NCBI RefSeq assembly: GCF_041080815.1
Contig: NZ_CP160205.1
Location: 5,270,001 to 5,334,000, forward strand
From: Mucilaginibacter yixingensis
GTDB taxonomy: Bacteria; Bacteroidota; Bacteroidia; Sphingobacteriales; Sphingobacteriaceae
Length of the DNA: 64,000 nucleotides
Direction of reading: 5' to 3'
Shown: one piece after another, positions 1 to 7,533 of the stretch
Layout of the letters: every line of letters begins with the position of its first letter
Numbering within the stretch: the stretch's first letter is position 1
Notes under the pieces: model-generated
Seen by the model: the letters and a program-made list of their open reading frames with translations, nothing else
The model's database searches: none
Told to the model about the DNA's origin: nothing
Translations under genes and position numbers: made by a program

Positions 1-351
1 CTCGTGCGCAGGGTAATTTACCAGCACCAAAAATTGTTTGCCAAAGCCGCCCAGGTACTTAAATGCTGATGCCGGCGTTTGAGTGGCAGGTTGGGGCACA
101 ACTGGTATTTGCACTATTGGTTGCGGAGGAGTGATGTTGATCACAGGCTCTGCAACAATCGGCGCAGGTGTTTCAGTAATGTTTACGGCTTGCTCCGCTG
201 CCGGTGCAGTAACCTGTATAGGGGCTTCTGCAATTGGTTCTGGCAATGGGGCGGTAGAGTCAGTAATGGCGAAAGCGGGCTTTTCGTTGCGCAGCAGGTA
301 CACATCATCGGGCAAAATATAGCGCAGGGCAAGCGGGTTTTCGACTAGCAT
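1..351 (-). CDS. uncharacterised protein, N-terminal part (runs off the window)
   Basis: The minus strand is open from an ATG at 349-351 to the window edge, 117 codons without a stop. The protein begins MLVENPLALRYILPDDVYLL. A Pro/Ala/Val-rich low-complexity linker follows (about residues 38-90), then a more globular stretch starting KYLGGFGKQFLVLVNY. The layout is a short conserved N-terminus, a disordered linker and the start of a folded domain. There is no signal peptide, so it is probably cytoplasmic. It is divergent from the SurA-like gene, with 179 bp between the two starts. I do not recognise the family and the C-terminal domain is outside the window. That it is a gene is well supported by the uninterrupted frame and by the absence of any sensible plus-strand protein here. 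Confidence 0.7.
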   Translation of the reverse strand, partial: MLVENPLALRYILPDDVYLLRNEKPAFAITDSTAPLPEPIAEAPIQVTAPAAEQAVNITETPAPIVAEPVINITPPQPIVQIPVVPQPATQTPASAFKYLGGFGKQFLVLVNYPAHE

Positions 352-530
352 TTTTTAACAAATTTTAACCAAAAATAGTTAAAGCAATTGAGGCTTTATC
401 AGCATATTCGCAACAAATATTTAGCGTAGCCGCGTTTTGGCGTGTGTTATGACTTCATAATCAAATAATTTTACGAAATTCGTGGGCTTTGTTGGCCGGT
501 AACGGCCTGCATCAGCATAAAGAAGGATAC

Positions 531-1910
531 ATGAGAAAGTTTGGCATAGCCGTTTTAAGTTTAGTTTTATTTGCATCGGTAGCGCACGCACAACGTGTGT
601 TAGATAAAGTGGCCGCGGTAGTGGGCAGCAGCATCATTTTACAGTCTGATATTGAATCTACATACGCGCAGTACATTTTGCAGGGGCAGCAAATGCAGCC
701 GGCTTTCAAATGTCAGCTGTTGCAACAACTGGTTACCCAAAAACTGTTGGCCCAACAAGCCGTAATTGACTCTGTTGATGTAAAAGACGACGAGGTAGAT
801 AACGAGGTAGAGCGCCGTATGCGTGGCATGATTCAGCGTGCCGGTGGCCAGGAGCGCCTGGAGCAATTCCTGAACCGCTCGGTTATCCAGTATAAAGACG
901 AGATCCGTCCGGACATTAAAGAGCAAATGATCGCTCAGCGTATGCAGCAAAAAATTACCGAAAAGGTAAGCGTTACGCCAATGGACGTGAAGAAATTTTA
1001 TGAAGGCATCCCTAAAGATAGTTTGCCATTGTACAACAAAGAAGTTGAAGTGGGGGTGATTGCCTTTAACCCTTCCCTTACCAAAGAAGAAAAAGAAATT
1101 TACCGCCAGAAACTGGAAGATATCCGCGCACGCATTAAAGCCGGTGCCGATTTTGGCAACATGGCTACCCTGTACTCGCAGGATACCGGTTCTGCTCCTG
1201 ATGGTGGCGATTTGGGTTTCCAGGATCGTTCTGGCTTAGTAAAAGAGTTTAGCGCTATGGCATTCAAGCTTAAAGCTGGTGAAGTTTCGCCGGTGTTTGA
1301 GACTGAGTACGGTTTCCACATTTTGCAGGTAATTGAGCGTCGTGGCGAGCAGGTGCATGCACGTCATATCCTGATTATTCCGCAGAGCACCCCAACAAGT
1401 TTAGATCGCAGCAAATCAAAGGCTGATAGCGTTTATAACCTGATCACCCGAAACAAAAAGATTGATTTCTCAAGCGCAGCATCTTTTTACTCTGATGATA
1501 AAGACACCAAGTTTAACGGTGGTATGATGCTGAACCTGGAAAACGTACAAAACCGCTCTACTTATATCCCGACTGACAGATTAGATCCGCAGGTGGCTGC
1601 CGTGGTTGATACCATGAAGGTGGGCGAGATTGCCAAGCCATTTATCTACGCAGATCAGGCCGGTAAAAAAAGCTACCGCATTCTGTACCTGAAATCGGTA
1701 ACAGAGGCGCATAAAGCAAACCTGGCGCAAGATTTCCCTCGTTTGAAAGAGATTGCACAAGACGATAAGGTTAACCGTACCGTTAGCGAGTGGTTTGAGA
1801 AAAAACGCAAAGAAACCTTCATTCGCATAGATCCTGAGTACGCGCAGTGTAAACAATTGAAAGATTGGTCTACCACTGCTACCGCATCATCTACCGCAAA
1901 AACAAACTGA
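531..1910 (+). CDS. SurA-like periplasmic peptidyl-prolyl isomerase/chaperone
   Basis: A 459-residue protein with a signal peptide (residues 1-20, ending AHAQ), a SurA-type N-terminal helical region (about 25-160) and two parvulin-like domains (about 172-270 and 275-385). The first parvulin domain carries the typical GGDLGF and GFHILQV stretches. Proteins of this type escort outer-membrane proteins through the periplasm and isomerise prolyl bonds. I chose the start at 531 because it gives a clean signal peptide and has GAAGGA-like purines just upstream; an in-frame TTG at 489 would put a hydrophilic tail before the signal. The stop lies 7 bp before the MoxR gene, so the two are probably co-transcribed. 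Confidence 0.9.
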   Translation: MRKFGIAVLSLVLFASVAHAQRVLDKVAAVVGSSIILQSDIESTYAQYILQGQQMQPAFKCQLLQQLVTQKLLAQQAVIDSVDVKDDEVDNEVERRMRGMIQRAGGQERLEQFLNRSVIQYKDEIRPDIKEQMIAQRMQQKITEKVSVTPMDVKKFYEGIPKDSLPLYNKEVEVGVIAFNPSLTKEEKEIYRQKLEDIRARIKAGADFGNMATLYSQDTGSAPDGGDLGFQDRSGLVKEFSAMAFKLKAGEVSPVFETEYGFHILQVIERRGEQVHARHILIIPQSTPTSLDRSKSKADSVYNLITRNKKIDFSSAASFYSDDKDTKFNGGMMLNLENVQNRSTYIPTDRLDPQVAAVVDTMKVGEIAKPFIYADQAGKKSYRILYLKSVTEAHKANLAQDFPRLKEIAQDDKVNRTVSEWFEKKRKETFIRIDPEYAQCKQLKDWSTTATASSTAKTN

Positions 1911-1917
1911 TAACACT

Positions 1918-2880
1918 ATGCAGCACCGCACCGATGTTGAAGCCGCCGACGCTTTGAAACATGCCTACGGGCAGATAAAAGCAGAAATTGGTAAAGTAAT
2001 TATCGGGCAGGATGACGTAGTGAAATCTGTGCTGATCTCTATTTTTAGTAACGGGCATTGTTTGCTGGTGGGCGTGCCGGGGCTGGCCAAAACCCTGCTG
2101 GTGCAAACCGTAGCGCAAGTGCTTGATCTGGAGTTTAACCGCATCCAGTTTACACCCGATCTGATGCCGTCTGACATTATTGGTTCAGAAATTCTGGGTG
2201 AGGATCGCAATTTTAAATTTATTAAAGGCCCGGTGTTCTCCAACATCATTCTGGCCGATGAGATAAACCGTACGCCACCAAAAACACAGGCTGCCCTGCT
2301 GGAAGCCATGCAGGAGAAAGCAGTGACCGCCGCTGGTGTTACCCACAAACTGGCGCAGCCTTTCTTTGTACTGGCCACCCAGAACCCTATTGAGCAGGAA
2401 GGCACTTACCCGCTGCCCGAAGCACAGTTAGACCGTTTTATGTTTAACGTAGCGCTGGATTACCCAACTTTTCAGGAAGAACTACTGGTGGTAAAAAACA
2501 CCACCGGCGGTAACAAGGCTGAGGTAAGCAAGGTGCTGAATGCCGAGCAGATTATCTACTTTCAGCAACTGGTGCGCAATATCCCGGTGACCGACCATGT
2601 GTTGGAGTATGCCGTGAAACTGGTGAGCAAAACCCGCCCGCAAAGTGAGTTTGCTCCCGCACAGGTGAAACGTTTGCTAAATTGGGGCGCCGGTCCGCGC
2701 GCTTCGCAGTTTTTGATACTGGGGGCTAAGTGCCATGCTGTCATCAACGGTAAATACTCGCCGGATATTGAAGATGTGCAGGCAGTAGCCAAACCTATCC
2801 TAAGGCATCGCATTGTACGCAGTTACCACGCCGAAGCCGAGGGCTTGACCGCCGATGATATTATTACGCAGCTGTTTTAA
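1918..2880 (+). CDS. MoxR-family AAA+ ATPase
   Basis: A 320-residue AAA+ ATPase of the MoxR class. The Walker A motif GVPGLAKT is at about 52-59 and Walker B, ending ADEINR, at about 110-118. A sensor-like ATQNP stretch and the LDRFMF arginine-finger region follow. MoxR proteins act as chaperones that help mature or activate partners, often VWA-domain or DUF58 proteins. No such partner is adjacent; the nearest VWA protein is about 9 kb away on the other strand, and any link to it would be guesswork. The gene starts 7 bp after the SurA-like gene and ends at a strong terminator at 2894-2920, so the pair forms a short operon. Confidence 0.93.
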   Translation: MQHRTDVEAADALKHAYGQIKAEIGKVIIGQDDVVKSVLISIFSNGHCLLVGVPGLAKTLLVQTVAQVLDLEFNRIQFTPDLMPSDIIGSEILGEDRNFKFIKGPVFSNIILADEINRTPPKTQAALLEAMQEKAVTAAGVTHKLAQPFFVLATQNPIEQEGTYPLPEAQLDRFMFNVALDYPTFQEELLVVKNTTGGNKAEVSKVLNAEQIIYFQQLVRNIPVTDHVLEYAVKLVSKTRPQSEFAPAQVKRLLNWGAGPRASQFLILGAKCHAVINGKYSPDIEDVQAVAKPILRHRIVRSYHAEAEGLTADDIITQLF

Positions 2881-2893
2881 GCTGATATACATG

Positions 2894-2920
2894 AAGCGCC
2901 TTAACCGAGGCGCTTTTTTT
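2894..2920 (+). terminator. Rho-independent terminator after moxR
   Basis: Stem AAGCGCC (2894-2900) pairs with GGCGCTT (2909-2915) around an 8-nt loop, with T residues running to 2920. It closes the SurA-MoxR transcription unit 14 bp after the stop codon. Confidence 0.85.
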
Positions 2921-3013
2921 ATGATGATTGTTGTTAGGTAGCTTTCAGGGATTTAAAACATCTTTTTGCCTGGTGTTTGGTTTTTAATTTTAACTTTTAC
3001 ATTTTGACTTATT

Positions 3014-3580
3014 ATGTCATCCCACCACATCATCCGCGAAAAACAAGAACCCGCATTACTCATACTCAGTCTGGAAGATTTTCCTGATGACTGGCTGGGC
3101 CAACTGCTGGAATGGAGCCCCACGGTATTGGCTGCCGCCGATGTGGCCGAGAGTCTCCAATGTCAGGACATTAAGGTGGACATTATTTTAGGTGCTGATG
3201 TGTTGCCCGCCCAGGAACATGTCAATCCAGTAACCACCACGGTTGAAGACGTGTTGATTACCGGCCTGCAGCTGCTTAAAACAGAGGGTTATCCTGCTGT
3301 TAATATTGTTTCCAATAGATTTAATGCTGATGCTATTCGCTCGTTTTTGCCGGCGCTGGATGTGGTTGTTTATCACCAGCAGCAAAAAATTGTCGCTATA
3401 CGTTCTGGATTTAGCAAATGGCTGCCCGCCGGCCGGGTTGTACGTATTCTGGAACACTTGCCTAATTTAGTGTACACTAATTTGGCCGGGGTGGCCCCTG
3501 ATGTTTATAAAATAGTACAAGACGGCCTGTTTTCTATCAGTTTTGATGGCGATTACTTGTTTATAGCCGAAGAGCTCTAA
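3014..3580 (+). CDS. uncharacterised protein, possibly a degenerate thiamin pyrophosphokinase
   Basis: A 188-residue soluble protein. The order of elements resembles the N-terminal domain of thiamin pyrophosphokinase: a strand ending LAAADVAESL, then a cysteine-containing turn and VDIILGADVLP, where the enzyme normally has an ADGG-like motif followed by a GDxDS motif. Here the GDxDS acids are not present, and at 188 residues the protein is shorter than the usual 210-230. A C-terminal stretch, GLFSISFDGDYLFI, fits the small beta domain of the family. I think it is a thiamin-pyrophosphokinase-fold protein that may have lost activity, but the resemblance is by eye only. It stands alone: a terminator precedes it and the opposite-strand sigma operon follows. 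Confidence 0.5.
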   Translation: MSSHHIIREKQEPALLILSLEDFPDDWLGQLLEWSPTVLAAADVAESLQCQDIKVDIILGADVLPAQEHVNPVTTTVEDVLITGLQLLKTEGYPAVNIVSNRFNADAIRSFLPALDVVVYHQQQKIVAIRSGFSKWLPAGRVVRILEHLPNLVYTNLAGVAPDVYKIVQDGLFSISFDGDYLFIAEEL

Positions 3581-3722
3581 TGGCTACGCGATGGTTTTTT
3601 CACCATTGTTTATAAAAATTTCATGGGTTACTTCTCGCACAAGACAAAATTTGGCGGTCCTGCAATTTAACCTATAAGTAAGGGTATCAGTCTGGAAACT
3701 ATGTGGTTGAAATAGGCACAAA

Positions 3723-3758
3723 AAGAAAAAGCCCCGCAGACTTGCTCCGCGGGACTTT
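3723..3758 (-). terminator. terminator downstream of the sigma/anti-sigma operon
   Basis: Read on the minus strand, AAAGTCCCGC pairs with GCGGGGCTTT and is followed by TTTTCTTTTT. It lies about 140 bp after the anti-sigma stop codon. Two other perfect inverted repeats lie between (3782-3801 and 3845-3873), so the 3' untranslated region of this operon is strongly structured. Confidence 0.75.
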
Positions 3759-3781
3759 CAACCTAAACCTTATCACAATTA

Positions 3782-3801
3782 AACTGGTAAGTTTACCAGT
3801 T
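3782..3801. repeat. perfect 9-bp inverted repeat, operator-like
   Basis: AACTGGTAA (3782-3790) and TTACCAGTT (3793-3801) are perfect inverse complements separated by GT. No T-run follows on either strand, so it does not look like a terminator. It could be a protein-binding palindrome or part of a folded 3' UTR. The rest of the 3581-3899 gap holds the hairpin at 3845-3873, the terminator at 3723-3758 and no convincing gene. Confidence 0.5.
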
Positions 3802-3844
3802 CGAATAGAATAATACAATTAACGTACCAAAAACGGCTATGCCA

Positions 3845-3873
3845 AAAATTTCATGAAAAAAGGATGAAATTTT
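3845..3873. repeat. 10-bp inverted repeat just downstream of the anti-sigma gene
   Basis: AAAATTTCAT (3845-3854) and ATGAAATTTT (3864-3873) form a perfect stem around a 9-nt purine loop. It is 26 bp past the anti-sigma stop on the minus strand and could protect the 3' end of that mRNA. Confidence 0.5.
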
Positions 3874-3899
3874 CTACTTAAACGTTTTCGTAACTTTTA

Positions 3900-4403
3900 T
3901 CACACACTTTCCACTGCCCTCTTCCGCCGGCGCAGCCATGTATCAGTTAAAAACAGGGCAACTACCACGTCAAATAACACAAAGCATTTTAAGAATACCC
4001 CGTTAAGGTGTTGACTGATAGTGTTTTGAAAGCTGATATTTAGGGTCGGTAAATTGCCGGGTGCGCTTTGGCTCGTTCCCAAACTGCCTACTATAATAAT
4101 CAATAGCGCTACAATAGTGAGTATGAAAAACACTGAAATAAAGCGTATTACGCGCGCATTGATGCTAGCTTTCAAAGGTTTTAAAGCTGCTTCGGCGCGG
4201 ATGGTTTCCATTACGTTATAAGTGAAGGCCATTGGCGGTTCATCTAACTCTAGTTGGCCAAACTCCTGGTGCAGGCGCAACAATTCCTCATATTGTAGTC
4301 GCAATTGCTCATCTTGTACTATTTGGTGTGCAATTTCGTCATGCTCCTGCGGTGTGCAGGTGCCATCAATATAGGCCCACAGTTTTTCTTCTATGTTGCT
4401 CAT
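3900..4403 (-). CDS. membrane anti-sigma factor (putative)
   Basis: A 167-residue protein with a soluble N-terminal helical domain (about 1-80, starting MSNIEEKLWAYIDGTCTPQE) and two hydrophobic segments (about 86-110 and 135-155). The N-terminal domain has the length and helix pattern of anti-sigma domains but lacks the zinc-binding HxxxCxxC motif, so it would be a non-zinc type. Its start codon overlaps the stop of the ECF sigma gene by 4 bp (ATGA at 4400-4403), the usual translational coupling of a sigma factor with its regulator. The role is inferred from this position and topology: it would hold the sigma factor at the inner membrane. No extracytoplasmic sensor domain is present. Confidence 0.75.
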   Translation of the reverse strand: MSNIEEKLWAYIDGTCTPQEHDEIAHQIVQDEQLRLQYEELLRLHQEFGQLELDEPPMAFTYNVMETIRAEAALKPLKASINARVIRFISVFFILTIVALLIIIVGSLGTSQSAPGNLPTLNISFQNTISQHLNGVFLKCFVLFDVVVALFLTDTWLRRRKRAVESV

Positions 4404-4981
4404 ATCAGTTCGTTTACTTCGTTTTTAAGCATGCGTTCCAGTTTTTCTTTCAAACGCTGGCGCGCTCTGAATAATTTTACTTTCACAGTGCCGGTTTCCA
4501 TATTCATAGTGTCGGCTATTTCTTCCAGCGATTGCTCGCCATTATAGAACAAGGTAATAATGGCAGCATCATCAGGCAGCAATTGTTCAATGGCCATATT
4601 GAGATAGTAGGATCGCGACTTACGCTCGGCCAGGTTATTATCAAAACTGCCGGAGCGGTCTGCCACCTGTATAAATGTATCCTCATCATCTATAGAATCC
4701 GTTGCCACGCGTTTTTTACGCAGATGCGTCATGGCCGATGTATATACAATGCTATACAACCAGGTACTGAATTTTGACTGCTGCTGAAAGCTACTTAATG
4801 ACCGGTAGGCCTTCACAAAGCAATCTTGCGCCACTTCTTCGGCATCCTCGCGGGTTTTTACAAAACGCAAAGCCAGTGTAAATACAAAGCGCTGGTGTCG
4901 CTTCACCAGATTGGCATAAGCCGACTGGTTGCCACCCAGGGTGTGCGCTATCAATTCTATATCAGAAAGCTTGCTTTGCAT
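4400..4981 (-). CDS. ECF-type RNA polymerase sigma factor
   Basis: A 193-residue sigma-70 family protein. Region 2 includes FTLALRFVKTREDAEEVAQDCFVKAY (about 30-57) and the -10 recognition helix around FSTWLYSIVYTSAMTHLRKKR. Region 4 (about 130-185) contains LEEIADTMNMETGTVKVKLF, a helix-turn-helix for the -35 element. The acidic linker between the regions (DSIDDEDTF) is typical of ECF factors. The gene is divergent from dgkA across 113 bp, and its 3' end overlaps the anti-sigma gene by 4 bp. The target regulon cannot be told from this window. Confidence 0.92.
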   Translation of the reverse strand: MQSKLSDIELIAHTLGGNQSAYANLVKRHQRFVFTLALRFVKTREDAEEVAQDCFVKAYRSLSSFQQQSKFSTWLYSIVYTSAMTHLRKKRVATDSIDDEDTFIQVADRSGSFDNNLAERKSRSYYLNMAIEQLLPDDAAIITLFYNGEQSLEEIADTMNMETGTVKVKLFRARQRLKEKLERMLKNEVNELI

Positions 4982-5080
4982 TACTAACCACTCTGACGCA
5001 GTAAAGGGATAAGGGGTTACACTAATTTATTGATTTTTTAGCGGCATAGAGTAGTTTAGTTAAATCTCCGCCGAAGGCAC

Positions 5081-5088
5081 TATCTTTA
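5081..5088 (+). promoter_or_regulatory. -7 box TATCTTTA for dgkA, predicted near-leaderless
   Basis: TATCTTTA fits the Bacteroidota TAnnTTTG box apart from the last base. It ends 6 nt before the dgkA ATG at 5095, so transcription would begin at or just before the start codon. Confidence 0.5.
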
Positions 5089-5094
5089 CCCCAC

Positions 5095-5460
5095 ATGAAA
5101 AAACTCATCCGCAGTTTTGGTTATGCCTTTAAAGGCTTTGGGTACGCGGCGGCTACGCAACTTAACTTCAGAATCCATGTGGTGGCTATGCTGACGGCTT
5201 GCTTGCTGGGGTATGCCTTACACATTTCTGCCGGCGAGTGGATGTGGGTGATGTTGTGCGTGGCCTTGGTCATCTCGGCAGAACTGATTAATACCGCTAT
5301 CGAAGTGCTGACCGACCTGGTATCACCTGAGTACAACGCCAAGGCCGGGCACGTAAAAGACGCGGGAGCCGCGGCTGTATTGATCATCGCCATTTTTGCG
5401 CTGGGTGTAGGGTTGATTATTTTTCTGCCGAAAATTATAGCGCTCATCCATGCTGCATAA
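5095..5460 (+). CDS. dgkA: diacylglycerol/undecaprenol kinase family protein
   Basis: A 121-residue integral membrane protein with the DgkA fold: an amphipathic N-terminus (KLIRSFGYAFKGF), then three membrane helices (about 30-46, 48-70 and 93-117). The signature NTAIEVLTDLVSPEYNAKAGHVKDAGAAAV carries the acidic and Asn residues that bind Mg-ATP. In Gram-negative bacteria such enzymes phosphorylate diacylglycerol, and relatives phosphorylate undecaprenol; the substrate cannot be told from sequence. The stop overlaps the start of recO by 11 bp, so the two genes are coupled. It is divergent from the ECF sigma factor. Confidence 0.9.
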   Translation: MKKLIRSFGYAFKGFGYAAATQLNFRIHVVAMLTACLLGYALHISAGEWMWVMLCVALVISAELINTAIEVLTDLVSPEYNAKAGHVKDAGAAAVLIIAIFALGVGLIIFLPKIIALIHAA

Positions 5461-6175
5461 AACCCGTGGCATCGTTTTTAAAGTGACCGATTATGGCGAG
5501 ACCAGCGTAATTGTTCAGCTTTATACCGAGGCTTTCGGCTTGCAATCGTACATCATCAACGGGGTAAATAAGCCGCGTGCAAAGGTGAGTCGTAATATGT
5601 TGCAGCCGTTGCATCTGCTTAGCCTGGTGGTTTATCATAAGCCCAATGGCGGCATCCAGCGCATCTCTGAGCTGAAACCGCTGCCCGTGCTGCAAAGCAT
5701 TCCCTATGATGTAATTAAAACCAGCATCGCGCTGTTTCTGAACGAGGTGCTCTACAAATCGGTTAAACAGCAAACGGACGACGAGGCGCTGTTCAATTTC
5801 ATATTTTACGCCATAGAACTGCTGGATAATACCGACGATAACCTGGCCAACTTTCACCTGGTGTTTCTGCTCCGACTGAGCCGGCACCTGGGCTTCTACC
5901 CCGATAAAAATAAACCCGAAGGTGCCGACTACTTTGATCTGAAAAATGGCACGTTCAGTCGTTACAAGCCTGAGAGCTGGCTGTACCTGTCGCCGCCACA
6001 TACCCAAAACTTTTACGATCTGCTGCAACTCAACTTTGAGAACTTAGGCAACATCCGCCTGAAAAATGACGAACGCCGCTACCTGCTGGATAAGCTGCTG
6101 GAGTATTATGCGCTGCACATTGAGGGGTTCGGTCACATCCGCTCGCACGAGGTGCTGGAAGAGATTTTAAGTTGA
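5450..6175 (+). CDS. recO: DNA repair protein RecO
   Basis: A 241-residue protein with the RecO N-terminal OB-fold (about 1-80: TRGIVFKVTDYGETSVIVQLYTEAFG, then the NGVNKPRAK loop) followed by the helical domain. RecO loads RecA onto SSB-coated single-stranded DNA in the RecFOR recombinational repair pathway. The zinc-finger cysteines of some RecO proteins are missing here, which is common in the family. The start lies inside the end of dgkA in another frame, so expression is coupled to it. A weak hairpin with an internal T-run (ATCGCC...GGCGAT, about 6180-6201) follows the stop. Confidence 0.9.
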   Translation: MLHKTRGIVFKVTDYGETSVIVQLYTEAFGLQSYIINGVNKPRAKVSRNMLQPLHLLSLVVYHKPNGGIQRISELKPLPVLQSIPYDVIKTSIALFLNEVLYKSVKQQTDDEALFNFIFYAIELLDNTDDNLANFHLVFLLRLSRHLGFYPDKNKPEGADYFDLKNGTFSRYKPESWLYLSPPHTQNFYDLLQLNFENLGNIRLKNDERRYLLDKLLEYYALHIEGFGHIRSHEVLEEILS

Positions 6176-6204
6176 TTAAAATCGCCTTTTTTTTGGGGCG
6201 ATAG

Positions 6205-6812
6205 CCAATTGTGTCATTGCGAGGAACTAAGCAAGCTACGCGAAAAACATGTCATGCTGAGTAATAGAATTCCTGCTTTCGGGACTATGAAGGTGAAATG
6301 ACGTTATTAGCCGTTAACCAACAGCGTCGGGCTTCTGGTGAAAGCGGGCAGCACAAGAAGGGTTTGTGTGGTGGCAGAGGGCATTCAATTGCCGCCTGAA
6401 GCGCAGGGCTTGCGCGGAGCGACAGCAGGGGCGGTAATTGCGGCCCTGTGGTGCTGACTGATTTGCAGGGTATGGCTCTGTGCGGCAAAGAAGCCATTAC
6501 GCTGTTAAGCGCTTTGGTTACTTTGGTGCCTCAAACGGCGAAGCCTTCTTGAGTGCCTTTAAGAAGCAAATTATACTACGAAAAACTAACAGCCCTCCGG
6601 CGGCGACTGAGCCGGACTGACGCTCAACATCAGCACTTACTTTACCCACAAAGTACAACATGTCATGGGTAGCCCCGTCGAAGCATGGTGGGTGGGCCTC
6701 TCCGCGCGAGTCTTCGACAAGCTCAGACTGACAGCCCTCTCGTTTGTCATTGCACTTTCATAGTCCCACCGTCGGGATTCTATCGCTCAGAATGACATAG
6801 TCAATTTGTTTA
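6205..6812. repeat. non-coding repeat-rich gap between recO and the YfiT-like gene
   Basis: About 600 bp with no convincing gene. It holds a half-copy of the GTCATTGCGAGGAAC repeat (6212-6236), a short GTCATGCTGAG fragment (6250-6300) and a long direct repeat at 6661-6800 that recurs at 55065-55200. The middle (6300-6655) has no long reading frame with protein-like composition and I see nothing I can name in it. Its shape, repeats around anonymous sequence, suggests a decayed insertion, but no transposase remnant is visible. Confidence 0.6.
6661..6800 (+). repeat. long dispersed repeat, copy 1
   Basis: About 140 bp, nearly identical to 55065-55200: both read AGCCCCGTCGAAGCATGGTG, GGTGGGCC, CGCGCGAGTCTTCGACAAGC, TCAGACTGACA and CCCTCTCGTTTGTCATT in the same order. 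The ends (GTCAT...ATGAC) are inverse complements, as in the other repeat families of this window. Confidence 0.85.
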
Positions 6813-7343
6813 TCACGCAAACTTCTTCACCGTCTCGGTAATATGCGCCAGGTGATGGCGGCTGTGCCAGGCATACATAGCAATTACCTGCTTTAAAGGT
6901 GCAGTAGTTTTTGATTCAGGGTGATAATAGGTGCGCTCCAGATCAGATTCAGTTAAATTTTCCAGTAAGATTACTAGTTTACCATGTAGGCTTTCCAATA
7001 AGGCCAATGATGGTTCTATGTCTAAACTATACTCCGGTAGTTGCGCAAAGGCGGTTTCATTATACGGTTTAATGGTTGGATTATCTTCTGTAAGTGCCCA
7101 TTTAAAACGCAACATTGCACTGAGGTGGCTGTCTGGCACGTGATGGACCACCTGGCGTAGTGTCCACCCCTCTTTACGGTAAGGCGTGTTAAGCTGAGCG
7201 TCAGTTAATCTGGCGGTAGCCGCACGCATTTGGGCAGGCAGGTTGCGCAGTACGTCAATCCATTCTTTAATTAGTTGAGGTGTATAGGTTTGCGGCGTTT
7301 CAAATTTCCCGATAGGGTAGCGCATCTGTTCGTCGGTAAGCAT
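6813..7343 (-). CDS. YfiT/DinB-like putative metal-dependent hydrolase (bacillithiol-transferase family)
   Basis: A 176-residue four-helix-bundle protein of the DinB superfamily, beginning MLTDEQMRYPIGKFETPQ. That opening matches the YfiT/BstA branch, where RYPIGKF is characteristic. The three histidines that bind the metal in the fold are present: VVHHVPDSH in the middle and WHSRHHLAHI near the C-terminus. Some relatives act as thiol transferases or putative hydrolases; the substrate here is unknown. I placed the start at 7343; a longer frame to 7412 adds 23 residues with no family match, while the short form equals the usual length of about 175. The stop is at the edge of the repeat-rich gap. 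Confidence 0.82.
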   Translation of the reverse strand: MLTDEQMRYPIGKFETPQTYTPQLIKEWIDVLRNLPAQMRAATARLTDAQLNTPYRKEGWTLRQVVHHVPDSHLSAMLRFKWALTEDNPTIKPYNETAFAQLPEYSLDIEPSLALLESLHGKLVILLENLTESDLERTYYHPESKTTAPLKQVIAMYAWHSRHHLAHITETVKKFA

Positions 7344-7521
7344 AGGTATTTTAATCTTTCTTGGTGTCAGGTTTAACCATTGTTGGCGCCATGCTAAATT
7401 AACTGTTATCAATCAGTCTAAAACAAAATCCCTGTGGTTTATTGTAATGATAGTAGTGTACTTTAGGCTATTATTTTTTGCGTAACATAATGGTTAACCC
7501 TAATTTACGTTTTACAGATGT

Positions 7522-7529
7522 TATTTTTA
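7522..7529 (+). promoter_or_regulatory. -7 box TATTTTTA for the FAD oxidoreductase gene
   Basis: A TAnnTTTA box ends 4 nt before the ATG at 7534, the same geometry as at several other genes in this window. A leaderless transcript is predicted. Confidence 0.35.
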
Positions 7530-7533
7530 CCCC

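Noticed and set aside
489..530. In-frame TTG at 489 as the start of the SurA-like gene
   Set aside because: It would add a hydrophilic 14-residue tail before the signal peptide. ATG at 531 gives a clean signal and has purines upstream.
6285..6497. 70-residue minus-strand frame in the recO/YfiT gap
   Set aside because: It is short, Pro/Ser/Leu-rich, with no recognisable motif, and lies in repeat-rich DNA.
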